A stretch of 38,888 nucleotides of DNA, from positions 1 to 38,888 of the forward strand of contig NZ_BJYS01000054.1 of the NCBI RefSeq assembly GCF_007991635.1, read 5' to 3'. The notes beneath the pieces were generated by a model, which saw only the letters and a list, made by a program, of their open reading frames with translations, was not told the origin of the DNA and made no database searches. Below are positions 1 through 7,964 of the stretch, in pieces (the first letter of the stretch is position 1; every line of letters begins with the position of its first letter). A program made the translations under genes and the position numbers. This DNA is from Adhaeribacter aerolatus (lineage in GTDB: Bacteria; Bacteroidota; Bacteroidia; Cytophagales; Hymenobacteraceae).

Positions 1-163
1 CCCGCATCTTTTCTAAAACACCTGCGAATCAAAAGGAAGTAAGATCCTCCTGGTAAAGGAAAGGACGGGGTTTGCCTGGCCTGCTTTTACAATAGACAAA
101 ATTTTGCGATTTTCTGGTTGATTACCGGCGATAAATATGGTGGTGTGCTTTTAAGTGATTTTT

Positions 164-1237
164 ATGTTTGAAATTTTAACCAGCTTTATATCCGCTTTTC
201 TGATTACTTATTTTGTAATTCCGGCAGTCATCAGGATTGCCCATACCCGGAAATTATACGATGAGCCGGATGAAAGAAAGCACCATAAAAATATGATTCC
301 AGCACTGGGTGGTGTCGCTATATTTTCCGGTACTTTCTTCTCGGTTCTATTCTGGGCCGATGCCCTCCCCGCAGAAGCCATGCGGTGGTTTATCTTATCA
401 ATGGTGGTCATCTTTATGGTGGGCATCCAGGACGACATTGTAGCCATTCGGCCTTTAAAAAAATTAGCAGGCGAACTAGTGGCGGCCGGTATTATTATTT
501 ACTACGGCGATATCCGCATTTTTAACATGCAGGGGCTGCTGGGGTTCTATGAATTACCATATATTTTAAGCTTTGGGCTAACCCTGTTTGTGTTTGTCGT
601 TATTATTAATGCTTTTAACTTAATTGATGGCATTGATGGCTTGGCCGGCGGTATTGGTATTATCAGCGCGCTGGCGTTTGGGAGCTTTTTTTGGTATAGC
701 GGCCAGTTAGGCTGGGCAGCCGTTGCATTTGCGCTGGTAGGCGCTTTGTTGGCTTTTATCAGATTTAACTTTGCCCCCGCCCGCATCTTTATGGGCGATT
801 GCGGTTCTTTATTTACCGGCTTTTTATTAGCGGTCTTTTGCGTTAAGTTCCTGGATACCCCCATTTTACTCGATGCGCCTACTGGTTTGTTTTTACCTAC
901 ACCGGTCGTTGCGCTCGCCATTCTCATTGTGCCGCTCATCGATACTTTGCGGGTTTTTATAGTCCGGGTGATTAACGGCAAATCTCCTTTTCATGCCGAT
1001 AGAAACCATATTCATCACCTGCTGCTGAACCTGGGCTTAGGCCACAAATCGGCGGCTATTACTTTATACAGCTTTAATATATTCTTTATTTTTGGTACCC
1101 TAACATTTGTTCACCTCAGCCTTAATTACCTGTTTCTGATAGTTGTGTTTTTAAGTTATGCTTTAAGCTGTGTTCCTCAAGTTTTATTGCATCTAAATAA
1201 GCAGGAGATGAAAAAGAGAAGTATATTAAATACCTGA
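164..1237 (+). CDS. WecA/TagO/MraY-family polyprenyl-phosphate sugar-1-P transferase
   Basis: Integral membrane enzyme expected to transfer a GlcNAc-1-phosphate-type sugar from a UDP-sugar to undecaprenyl phosphate, the first step of a lipid-linked surface glycan. Family motifs are in order: the Asp pair D90-D91 (GIQDDI), the NAFNLIDGIDGLAGG block at about 149-163, GD at 211-212 (FMGDCGSLF) and the cytoplasmic HADRNHIHH loop at 277-285. About ten hydrophobic segments fill the 357 residues, usual for the family. A GTG at 155 would add three residues, but the ATG at 164 begins with MFEILTSF and is preferred. The HIHH loop and lack of MraY-specific sequence favour WecA/TagO over MraY. It lies upstream of an FkbM methyltransferase and an acyltransferase, which fits a capsule or exopolysaccharide locus. 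The exact sugar cannot be told. Confidence 0.92.
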   Translation: MFEILTSFISAFLITYFVIPAVIRIAHTRKLYDEPDERKHHKNMIPALGGVAIFSGTFFSVLFWADALPAEAMRWFILSMVVIFMVGIQDDIVAIRPLKKLAGELVAAGIIIYYGDIRIFNMQGLLGFYELPYILSFGLTLFVFVVIINAFNLIDGIDGLAGGIGIISALAFGSFFWYSGQLGWAAVAFALVGALLAFIRFNFAPARIFMGDCGSLFTGFLLAVFCVKFLDTPILLDAPTGLFLPTPVVALAILIVPLIDTLRVFIVRVINGKSPFHADRNHIHHLLLNLGLGHKSAAITLYSFNIFFIFGTLTFVHLSLNYLFLIVVFLSYALSCVPQVLLHLNKQEMKKRSILNT

Positions 1238-1615
1238 TTTTTAAATTTTATATATTTGATATTCAATAAATTAAGTAAGTTATTAAGGGTGTATTTGTAA
1301 ATTCAAAATGAACCTGCTGTAAAATCTGATTGAACAAAATAAAGTTTTTTCGCAATATTCATTTTTTGTGTGTATTATTGATGCGGAATATAGTACTTGT
1401 TTCAGACTGAGCCCGAAAACTAACTTTCCAGATAAGAAACTACTAGATTTTATAGCGGTAAAATTCAGATTTGGCAGGCCAAGGTTTAGAAGGAATTTAT
1501 CTGTTGGAAATGGAACATTTTGCGATTAAAAAATTTTAATAATTGCGACAATTGTTAAACGAAATTGTCGTATATCTTATATTTATTGAAAAATAATTAG
1601 ATTTAACCCATATTT
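1238..1615. other. AT-rich intergenic region with one inverted repeat
   Basis: No convincing coding frame is present on either strand. The only structure seen is a perfect inverted repeat CGACAATT (1546-1553) / AATTGTCG (1563-1570) with a 9-nt spacer, about 45 nt before the FkbM gene. It could be an operator or a weak RNA hairpin for that gene; nothing in the window identifies the binding protein. Confidence 0.45.
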
Positions 1616-2383
1616 ATGATTAGAACGATTACAGAAAGATTAAGCAGGGGAGTAATACTGAAGAGAAATCTTCCAAAAGAGTTTAACTCTTTGCCAATGT
1701 TTGTAACGCCCGAGGGAGGGCTGAAATATTGGAAACTCAATTTGGATAATATTGATCCTATGCTTTATAACATAGCCAACAATTTTATTCATCAAGGCGA
1801 CGTAATCTGGGATATTGGAGCCAATATTGGTTTATTTACTTTTGCAGCTATTGCCAAGGCCGGCAAAAACGGGAAGTGCCTGGCCATAGAAGCCGATATG
1901 GTAATGGCTAACCTGGTTAAAAAGTCAGCCTCTCTAAACCGCGAATACACGATTGATATTTTGCCGCTGGCCATTTCTAACTACAATGGTTTGGTAGAAT
2001 TTAATATTGCCGAAAGAGCCCGGGCTACAAACCACATTGTTACTTCGCAAGGTTCTAACCAGACTGGCGGCGTGCGGGAAACTTACAAAGTGCCAACGGT
2101 AACCTTAGATTACTTGTTGCAGCATTATGCTAAACCAGATTTTCTGAAGATTGACGTGGAAGGCGCCGAAAAGTTTGTGCTGGAAGGCGCACCGCAATTA
2201 ATGCAGATTGCCCGGCCGAAAGTTTTGGTAGAAGTTGGCGACGAAAACGTTAGCTACATTTCTAAATTATTTAACGATAATAATTATGTAATGTACAATG
2301 CCGACGACCTGCAGAATTTCTCTAAGATAAAAGAAGCTGCCTCTAATACTTTGGCCATTCCGGTCGAAAAAATGAAAGGTTAG
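1616..2383 (+). CDS. FkbM family methyltransferase
   Basis: SAM-dependent methyltransferase of the FkbM type, typically O-methylating sugars or lipids in surface polysaccharides. The SAM-binding motif I is the VIWDIGANIGLF segment at about residues 63-74. An acidic post-II position lies in AIEAD, and the FkbM hallmark LKIDVEGAE with following VLEGA lies near 178-190. It has no signal peptide or membrane segment, so it should be cytoplasmic. At 255 residues it is complete; the ATG at 1616 is the first in frame. It is separated from the upstream sugar transferase by 378 nt and so probably has its own promoter. Substrate unknown; placement beside a polyprenyl sugar transferase and acyltransferase suggests glycan decoration. 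Confidence 0.88.
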   Translation: MIRTITERLSRGVILKRNLPKEFNSLPMFVTPEGGLKYWKLNLDNIDPMLYNIANNFIHQGDVIWDIGANIGLFTFAAIAKAGKNGKCLAIEADMVMANLVKKSASLNREYTIDILPLAISNYNGLVEFNIAERARATNHIVTSQGSNQTGGVRETYKVPTVTLDYLLQHYAKPDFLKIDVEGAEKFVLEGAPQLMQIARPKVLVEVGDENVSYISKLFNDNNYVMYNADDLQNFSKIKEAASNTLAIPVEKMKG

Positions 2384-2542
2384 TGCGGAGGGCATACCCG
2401 TTTTATTGTAAATAGCTGATAAGCAGAGGAAAGACCGTTTGGGGTTAGGAAGGCCCTGGCGCTGGCTACCATCCCGGAGAAATTAAATGTTCCGGGCGCA
2501 AGTACCAGGAGCGGGTTTACTTTTTTTTATTAAATCTTACCG

Positions 2543-2580
2543 GCAATATTTTTTTCTCAATTTTTGAGAGGTAATATTGC
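2543..2580. repeat. compound hairpin upstream of acyltransferase gene
   Basis: Outer arms GCAATATT (2543-2550) and AATATTGC (2573-2580) enclose inner arms TCTCAA (2555-2560) and TTGAGA (2564-2569) with a TTT loop. The 38-nt structure ends 32 nt before the acyltransferase start. It could form in the leader RNA or be a protein-binding dyad. It lacks a following T-run, so it is not called a terminator. Confidence 0.45.
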
Positions 2581-2612
2581 TTTGCCCTTTGTGGGGTAGA
2601 TAATAATTTGGA

Positions 2613-3683
2613 ATGAATGATTATTTAAGCCAGAAAATTAGAGTCATTTCTTTTTTCGCAATGATTTTAGTTGTTTTTCTGCATTCGTATAATGTGGTGG
2701 TAAATTTTAAAACCGCCACACTGCACACAGAAAACGAAGTAAATTTATTTATTCAGAATTTTATTACCAATGGCATTGCCCGGGTAGCAGTGCCCCTGTT
2801 CTTTTTAATTTCCGGCTTTCTGTTTTTTTTTAAGCACGATTCCTCCCTACAAGGTACCCTTACCAAATACCGTCGGCGGTTCAAGTCGCTGGTAATTCCT
2901 TATTTGTTCTGGTCGGTTTTTGGGTTGCTTTTGTTTTTTGCGCTGCAAAACCTGCCTTACGCCGAAAACTTTTTCCGGAATGAGCCGGTAAAAGATTTCT
3001 CGGCCGCTAAACTAGCCGATACTATCTTTCTGAATCCCATTCCTTATCAATTCTGGTTCATCAAATCTTTGGTGGTGCTGGTACTGGTGTCGCCCATCAT
3101 TTATTTCCTGACGCAGAAGCTCAAAATTGGCTGGGTAATAATTGCCGCATTGTTGTGGTTTTTTAATTTCCCGTACCCCATCGTGCTCGGCTTTGAGTTT
3201 GGCTTGGGGCTGGCATTTTTTTCGTTAGGTGGTTTTCTGGCTTTAAACCGCAACAATTATCTGGCCCGCTTTTACCCCAAAGCGGCAACCGTAGCTTTAA
3301 TTTTGTGGTTGCTGTTTATTTTGGTGCAAACTGTGTTGATAGATACGGTTAGCCTGGCTACTTACGTTGCTCTGCAAAAAACCAGTGCCGCCCTTGGGGT
3401 ATTTGCCGTCTGGTATTTTTACGACATTCTGTTTAAAGAAAAAACCTTCGATAAAAAATACTTTAGTATCTTCTCTTTGTCGTTCTTTATTTTTGCCTTT
3501 CACGAGCCCATTCTCACCATATTTAAAAAAGGATTAATATTTCTGATGGGCCAGAAGGAGTTTACGCCTATCCTGGTTTATTTTCTGGCGCCCATTATTA
3601 CCATCCTCATCAGTATGGCCGTTGGGGCCATACTCCGGCAAAGAGCAACCTCTTTTTACCAATTAATAACCGGTGGCCGATAA
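2613..3683 (+). CDS. Acyltransferase family 3 membrane protein
   Basis: Member of the acyltransferase 3 (OafA/NolL/WecH-type) family, polytopic inner-membrane enzymes that O-acetylate or O-acylate extracytoplasmic glycans. The N-terminal signature is seen: a short basic start (KIRVISFFAM), then VVFLHSYNVV with the conserved His at residue 24. A second segment, VAVPLFFLISGFLFF, matches the family's second helix. About ten hydrophobic segments run through the 356 residues, normal length, with a basic RRRFKSLVIPYLFW loop near residues 88-101. The ATG at 2613 is the natural start. With the neighbouring FkbM methyltransferase it probably modifies a surface polysaccharide; acceptor and donor cannot be deduced. 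Confidence 0.88.
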   Translation: MNDYLSQKIRVISFFAMILVVFLHSYNVVVNFKTATLHTENEVNLFIQNFITNGIARVAVPLFFLISGFLFFFKHDSSLQGTLTKYRRRFKSLVIPYLFWSVFGLLLFFALQNLPYAENFFRNEPVKDFSAAKLADTIFLNPIPYQFWFIKSLVVLVLVSPIIYFLTQKLKIGWVIIAALLWFFNFPYPIVLGFEFGLGLAFFSLGGFLALNRNNYLARFYPKAATVALILWLLFILVQTVLIDTVSLATYVALQKTSAALGVFAVWYFYDILFKEKTFDKKYFSIFSLSFFIFAFHEPILTIFKKGLIFLMGQKEFTPILVYFLAPIITILISMAVGAILRQRATSFYQLITGGR

Positions 3684-4070
3684 TAATGCCACGCCTAAGC
3701 TTCGCTCTTTCCTGAGCCAACAATCAAAACAAGTAGGAAAGCTAGGACCAGGAAAACATTCACTGACACAATCAGGCGGGAGCAGGAACTGAAACAAACG
3801 CAGCAGCTACAACCAGCGCCAGCTTCCGCATAACTAAACTGGGGATCTTATATAAGCAGTTTCGGGACTATATCGCACTGCCAGTTCAACCGAAATTTGG
3901 TGGCTGCCAAAAAAACCTGAAGGTTCGGGAAAGCGCAGTACAAAATGCAGGTAAGCCTATCATCCTATAAATAAATTAGTTATTATTACTTTCTCTGGTA
4001 AGAATATTTATAACCTGATTTAGGCTAACAACAGCGTGGCTAGTTAGTGCTGGTTGTGGCCTGCTGATAA
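3684..4070. other. Intergenic region, no gene recognised
   Basis: 387 nt between the acyltransferase and the lipoprotein gene. A frame without stop codons runs through roughly 3780-3968 but has no good start and no recognisable protein motif, so it is not called. The last 100 nt are AT-rich and probably hold the promoter of the downstream gene, but no element is clear enough to place. Confidence 0.4.
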
Positions 4071-5219
4071 ATGCCTATGCATCGATTTACGACCTATCAA
4101 CGCTGGTTTAACCCTATTTTGCTTTTCGTGGCCTGCTTAGCGGCGGGCTGTACTTCCGCCAGCCGTAGGACCAGCGTCACCGGCACTAAAGCAGATAACC
4201 ACCCAACCGAAATAGCCATTGCCGGCGATGAGTTCTACCTGAACGACCGGCCCACCTACGAAAACCGCACCTGGCAAGGCTACAAAATTCAAGGATTGTT
4301 AATGAACGCTCGTATGGTGCAGGGAGTATTTGATGACCATAACCCCGAAACCCGCCAACGCTGGAAGTACCCCGATACCGGCACCTGGGATCCGGAACGA
4401 AATACAAACGAATTTATAGCCGCTATGCCCGCCTGGCGCCAGAAAGGGCTACTTAACTTTACCATAAACCTGCAAGGCGGGTCCCCGGAAGGCTACTCGA
4501 AGGAACAACCCTGGGAAAACAATGCTTTTGAACCGGATGGTGCTTTGAAACCGGCATATTTAAACCGACTGAAGCGAATACTGGATAAAGCCGATGAATT
4601 AGGAATGACGGTAATTGTAGGGCTTTATTATTTTGGCCAGGACGAACGCCTGCAAGATGAAGCAGCCGTAGTACGCGGCGCTGACAATGCCACCGACTGG
4701 CTGCTGAACCAGGGCTACCGCCACGTAATGGTAGAAATTAACAACGAGTGCAATCACAATACCTACAACCACGCTATTCTGTGGCCCGAACGCGTACCCG
4801 AACTAATTGATCGGGTAAAACAGAAAACCCGGCAAGGCCGGCGCTTGCTCGTTAGTACTTCTTTTACGGGCGGCGCTTTGCCCACCGATGCCGTTATTCA
4901 AAGTTCCGATTTTGTTTTATTACACGGCAATGGCGTTTCTGATCCGGAGAAAATTGCGGAATTGGTGCGGCGCGTACGGCAGCGGCCGGTGTATTCGCCC
5001 AAACCCATTCTTTATAACGAAGATGATCATTTTAACTTCGACCAACCCCAGAATAATTGCCGGGCGGCCATCAGCGAATATTGCTCCTGGGGCTATTTCG
5101 ACCCCGGTAAAAATAATTACCAGGATGGCTACCAAAGCATGCCCGTAGATTGGCGCATTAACACACCGCTGAAAACTGCCTTTTTCAATTACGTAGCAGA
5201 AATTACAGGTACCCGTTAA
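4071..5219 (+). CDS. Lipoprotein with glycoside-hydrolase-like (clan A/GH5-type) domain
   Basis: Begins with a short basic region, a hydrophobic stretch and a lipobox LAAGC, with Cys27 as the lipid attachment site, so it should be an outer-membrane or periplasmic lipoprotein. The rest looks like a TIM-barrel glycosidase of the cellulase type. An EINNECNHN motif places Glu226 as possible acid/base. PILYNEDDH places Glu317 as possible nucleophile, about 90 residues later as expected for clan GH-A. HGN at about 286-288 also fits a barrel strand end. I recognise the fold pattern, not a specific characterised family, and substrate is unknown. It could instead be a non-catalytic relative. ATGs at 4071 and 4077 are both possible starts. 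It closes the polysaccharide-related region and faces the convergent efflux operon. Confidence 0.65.
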   Translation: MPMHRFTTYQRWFNPILLFVACLAAGCTSASRRTSVTGTKADNHPTEIAIAGDEFYLNDRPTYENRTWQGYKIQGLLMNARMVQGVFDDHNPETRQRWKYPDTGTWDPERNTNEFIAAMPAWRQKGLLNFTINLQGGSPEGYSKEQPWENNAFEPDGALKPAYLNRLKRILDKADELGMTVIVGLYYFGQDERLQDEAAVVRGADNATDWLLNQGYRHVMVEINNECNHNTYNHAILWPERVPELIDRVKQKTRQGRRLLVSTSFTGGALPTDAVIQSSDFVLLHGNGVSDPEKIAELVRRVRQRPVYSPKPILYNEDDHFNFDQPQNNCRAAISEYCSWGYFDPGKNNYQDGYQSMPVDWRINTPLKTAFFNYVAEITGTR

Positions 5220-5287
5220 TTAGTTTGGCCGTTATTTGCTTCTATTTTATTGCGGAATGCCTCGGCTACTATTATCCATTTATCTGA

Positions 5288-6043
5288 TTACCCTTCCAAC
5301 CATTTTTTAAAGCCAGCGGCTTTGTCGCGACTAATATCCAGTTCCAGGTTAAAGGGCGGTTTAAGCGTAACCGAAAGACCTTTATAGGTACTCTGTAGTT
5401 TACCAACGGTATTAATATGGGCAATGGTTTGGCGGTTTATGCGGAAATATTGGGTAGGGTCGAGGAGATGTTCCACTTCTTCCAGGGTATTTTGCTCGGC
5501 CACGTATTTCTGGTTTTGCCAGGTATAAATAAATATTAATTCTTCTTTTTTGAATAAAGCAATATTGTGGGTGTTAACCGGTACCAGGGCATTTTTGTGA
5601 ACGGCCAGGAAACGTTCTTTGTATTTGGGCTGCTGTCCGGTTAAAGTTTGCAGAAGCATTTTAACCTGCTCGGAGGCCAAGTGAGTATTTTGCAGGTTTT
5701 TATATTTCTCCAGGGCTTTGGCCAGTTCTTCCCGGTCGATGGGTTTTAGCAGGTAATCGATGCTGTTGAGTTTAAAAGCTTTTAAAGCGTATTCGTTGTA
5801 GGCCGTGGTAAAAATAATGGGACAGCCAGGGTTTACCTTCTTAAAAATATCAAAGCTGATGCCATCCGATAACTGAATATCGGCCAGAATTAAATCGGGT
5901 GAAATATTGTTTTCCAGCCAATGTACGGCCGTTTCTACGCTTTCCAGCACAGCCAATATTTGTGCCGCAGGCTCCAGTTTTAGAACCAGTTTAGAAAGGT
6001 CGCGGGCCACGAGCGGCTCATCTTCAATTAGCAGAATATTCAT
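5288..6043 (-). CDS. LytTR-family response regulator
   Basis: Two-component response regulator of 251 residues. The N-terminal receiver domain (about 1-120) shows the acidic pair E7/D8, the phospho-acceptor D55 in LILADIQLSDG, a Thr in IIFTTAYN and the KPID lysine near residue 102. The C-terminal part (about 145-248) is a LytTR DNA-binding domain, with typical FRINRQTIAHIN and the YKGL segment near its end. Its start overlaps the end of the histidine kinase gene by 4 nt (ATGA), so the two are translationally coupled. It is the last gene of the TolC-adaptor-ABC operon and probably controls that operon or another envelope response. LytTR regulators usually bind two imperfect direct repeats; none was confidently located. 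Confidence 0.93.
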   Translation of the reverse strand: MNILLIEDEPLVARDLSKLVLKLEPAAQILAVLESVETAVHWLENNISPDLILADIQLSDGISFDIFKKVNPGCPIIFTTAYNEYALKAFKLNSIDYLLKPIDREELAKALEKYKNLQNTHLASEQVKMLLQTLTGQQPKYKERFLAVHKNALVPVNTHNIALFKKEELIFIYTWQNQKYVAEQNTLEEVEHLLDPTQYFRINRQTIAHINTVGKLQSTYKGLSVTLKPPFNLELDISRDKAAGFKKWLEG

Positions 6044-7086
6044 ACCAGCGGAATTTGGATAGTAAAGCTATTTTGGTCGGAAGAAACCATGATAGGGCTA
6101 GGTGAAATAAATTTATACAAGGAAGTTAAGTTTTCCAGCCCTTGCTTGTTCGAGTTTTCGATTAGCTTTTTGGGTTGTAAATTATTCTGGACGGCTAAAT
6201 AGTTGTGGTCGGCCGAAATAATTATATTTAATGGGCGAGCCGAATTAATTATATTGTGTTTAATGGCATTCTCGATTACTATTTGCAACGTAACCGGTAC
6301 AATTTCTTTTTGCCTCGCGCAATCCGGAATATCAAACTTAATTTGTACACCCTGCGCAAAACGGGTTTCCAGCAGAAAAACGTAGCTTTGAATAAAATCT
6401 AATTCGGCCTGTAACGACACTAGGCCTTTTTCTTTGTGCTGCAACACGTAGCGGTAAACCTTAGATAAATGCTGCAAAAAATCTGAAGCCAGTTGCTGGT
6501 CTTCAAATATTAAGCTGTTGAGGGAGGTGAGCGCATTAAACAGAAAATGCGGATTTAGCTGATTTTTCAGGTTATCAAACTGCACCTGCGTTTTTTCCCG
6601 TTCCAGCCTTTCGGCGTGTTGGATGCTGGTTTTCCACTGGTGCAGGAAGTAATTGGCAAAAAAGCCCAGGTTTAGCACAATGGAAAGCAAAAAAAACACG
6701 GCATAAGTAGACATCCGGAATAACTCATCCAGGTGTATGGGTAGCTTGGGCGCTCCCCACCAGAAAATAAAGGCCCGTACGAGTAAAATATAGACCATGC
6801 CGATTATAATCTGCATAGAAATACGGACCGGAATGCTGCGTTCGTAGGGGTAAACTTTATTCAGAAAGCCATCCAGCCATTTGAAAAAGTACCAGATGCT
6901 GGTAATCATCACCAACGAGACCACAAAAACAGCCAAATGCACCTGTAAGGAAACCTCCGGAAACCGAAGGTACCGGACAAAGAAACCAATGAGGGCCAGA
7001 ATTAGCATCAGCCCGTTGGTGTAAATAAAATTTTTAGATATGCGGAGGGTGGCCATATGGTTGGTTAAAGCCGGTATCAGATACAA
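6040..7086 (-). CDS. LytS/YehU-type sensor histidine kinase
   Basis: Membrane histidine kinase of the His_kinase (PF06580) class that pairs with LytTR regulators. Four hydrophobic segments at about residues 23-40, 48-68, 90-110 and 127-148 form the sensor part, with no large extracytoplasmic domain, so the signal is probably membrane-borne. A short coiled linker (about 150-175) leads to QLNPHFLFNALTSLN, with His180 as the phosphorylation site. The ATPase part contains VIENAIKHN (N box). The final G box region is degenerate but includes KQGLENL. The gene could start at Met1 or Met11 (7056). It is 52 nt after the ABC ATPase gene and overlaps the response regulator, so the efflux pump and its likely sensor are in one transcription unit. 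Confidence 0.92.
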   Translation of the reverse strand: MYLIPALTNHMATLRISKNFIYTNGLMLILALIGFFVRYLRFPEVSLQVHLAVFVVSLVMITSIWYFFKWLDGFLNKVYPYERSIPVRISMQIIIGMVYILLVRAFIFWWGAPKLPIHLDELFRMSTYAVFFLLSIVLNLGFFANYFLHQWKTSIQHAERLEREKTQVQFDNLKNQLNPHFLFNALTSLNSLIFEDQQLASDFLQHLSKVYRYVLQHKEKGLVSLQAELDFIQSYVFLLETRFAQGVQIKFDIPDCARQKEIVPVTLQIVIENAIKHNIINSARPLNIIISADHNYLAVQNNLQPKKLIENSNKQGLENLTSLYKFISPSPIMVSSDQNSFTIQIPLV

Positions 7087-7138
7087 GTTGTAAGTTTTTG
7101 GTTTTAAATTATCAGTTTTAGGTTATAATTCTTCTGGC

Positions 7139-7834
7139 TTAAGAAATCAATGCTGGATGACTGCTGATAATGCGTCCATCGCTCATTTCTACTATCCGGT
7201 CGGAGTTGGCGGCAAATTCGGGGTCGTGGGTAACGGTAATAATGGTTTGCCCGAACTCGCGGGTAAGCTGCCGGAAAATATCAAAAACTACCTGCGCGTT
7301 GTAGCTGTCGAGGTTACCGGTGGGTTCGTCACCCATAATAATGCTGGGGTCGTTTATCAGGGCGCGGGCAATAGCTACCCGTTGTTGCTGTCCGCCCGAA
7401 AGCTTGCTGGCCGGCTTGGTGGCATGTTCGTGCACGTCTAATATTTTTAATTTTTCGTAAGCCCGTTCTTCTACTTCCTGGGGTTTGTACCGGCCCAGTT
7501 TTAAAGCCGGAATCATGACGTTTTGTAAAACCGTAAACTCAGGTAACAGAAAGTGAAACTGGAAAACGAAGCCAATGTGTTCGTTGCGGAACCGCGCCAG
7601 TTCATTCTGCTTTTTGCCGGTGAGCAGGGTATTATTCATTTCCAGCGTGCCTTCGTAATCGGTGTCCATCGTCGAAATCAGGTAGAGCAGGGTAGATTTA
7701 CCGCAACCGGATTTCCCGACCAGCGACAAAAACTCGCCTTTTCTAACTTCCAGGTTTATATCTTTCAACACCTGAAATGGCTGGGGTTCATAAAAATATT
7801 TATTTAGATTAGTTGTTCTTAGTACTGTTTCCAT
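7139..7834 (-). CDS. ABC transporter ATP-binding protein, MacB/LolD type
   Basis: Cytoplasmic ATPase of a MacB/LolD/FtsE-like transporter. From the chosen ATG (7834) the protein is 231 residues: Walker A GKSGCGKS near 40-47, Q-loop in [12 protein letters not shown], signature LSGGQQQR, Walker [13 protein letters not shown] and a switch His in TVTHDPEF. An upstream in-frame ATG at 7882 would add 16 residues encoded by a degenerate cagttatcagt repeat, unlike any family member, so it is rejected. The family normally starts a few residues before a [10 protein letters not shown]-like segment. It is encoded downstream of the permease in the same operon; the 130-nt gap between them holds short repeats. 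Probably powers export of a small molecule or peptide, or lipoprotein-type transport, through the TolC-like channel. Confidence 0.94.
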   Translation of the reverse strand: METVLRTTNLNKYFYEPQPFQVLKDINLEVRKGEFLSLVGKSGCGKSTLLYLISTMDTDYEGTLEMNNTLLTGKKQNELARFRNEHIGFVFQFHFLLPEFTVLQNVMIPALKLGRYKPQEVEERAYEKLKILDVHEHATKPASKLSGGQQQRVAIARALINDPSIIMGDEPTGNLDSYNAQVVFDIFRQLTREFGQTIITVTHDPEFAANSDRIVEMSDGRIISSHPALIS

Positions 7835-7841
7835 GAGCAGT

Positions 7842-7880
7842 GTACAGTTAGCAGTTATCAGTAAACAGTTATCAGTTTTC
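7842..7880. repeat. Degenerate cagttatcagt-type direct repeat
   Basis: The string between the permease and ATPase genes repeats cagttatcagt-like units (cagttagcagttatcag, aaacagttatcag). A weaker echo (attatcagttttaggttat) occurs in the gap at 7087-7138. It is non-coding in character and creates a false N-terminal extension on the ATPase reading frame. Confidence 0.5.
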
Positions 7881-7929
7881 AATTATTGGTAAGCAATGAA
7901 TTGGTCTCGGATACTTTTCTAAATTAATA

Positions 7930-7960
7930 ATTCAACCATTCAACCATTCAACCATTCAAC
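7930..7960. repeat. 8-bp tandem repeat (attcaacc) x 3.9
   Basis: Three full copies of attcaacc at 7930-7953 and a seven-base fourth copy to 7960, perfectly conserved. It starts right after the permease stop codon on the minus strand, inside the efflux operon, upstream of the ATPase start. Copy number could vary by slipped-strand mispairing, but it is outside coding sequence, so any effect would be on spacing or mRNA structure. Confidence 0.9.
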
Positions 7961-7964
7961 AATA

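Noticed and set aside
3780-3968. Open frame ending at a TAA near 3968
   Set aside because: No start codon in good context, no recognisable motif, and composition unlike the neighbouring genes.
4888-5148. 86-codon frame inside the lipoprotein gene
   Set aside because: It lies wholly within the larger gene in another frame, with no motifs; a shadow of the real coding sequence.
7835-7882. N-terminal extension of the ABC ATPase (16 residues)
   Set aside because: The extra codons come from a cagttatcagt direct repeat and match no family member; the ATG at 7834 starts the usual domain.
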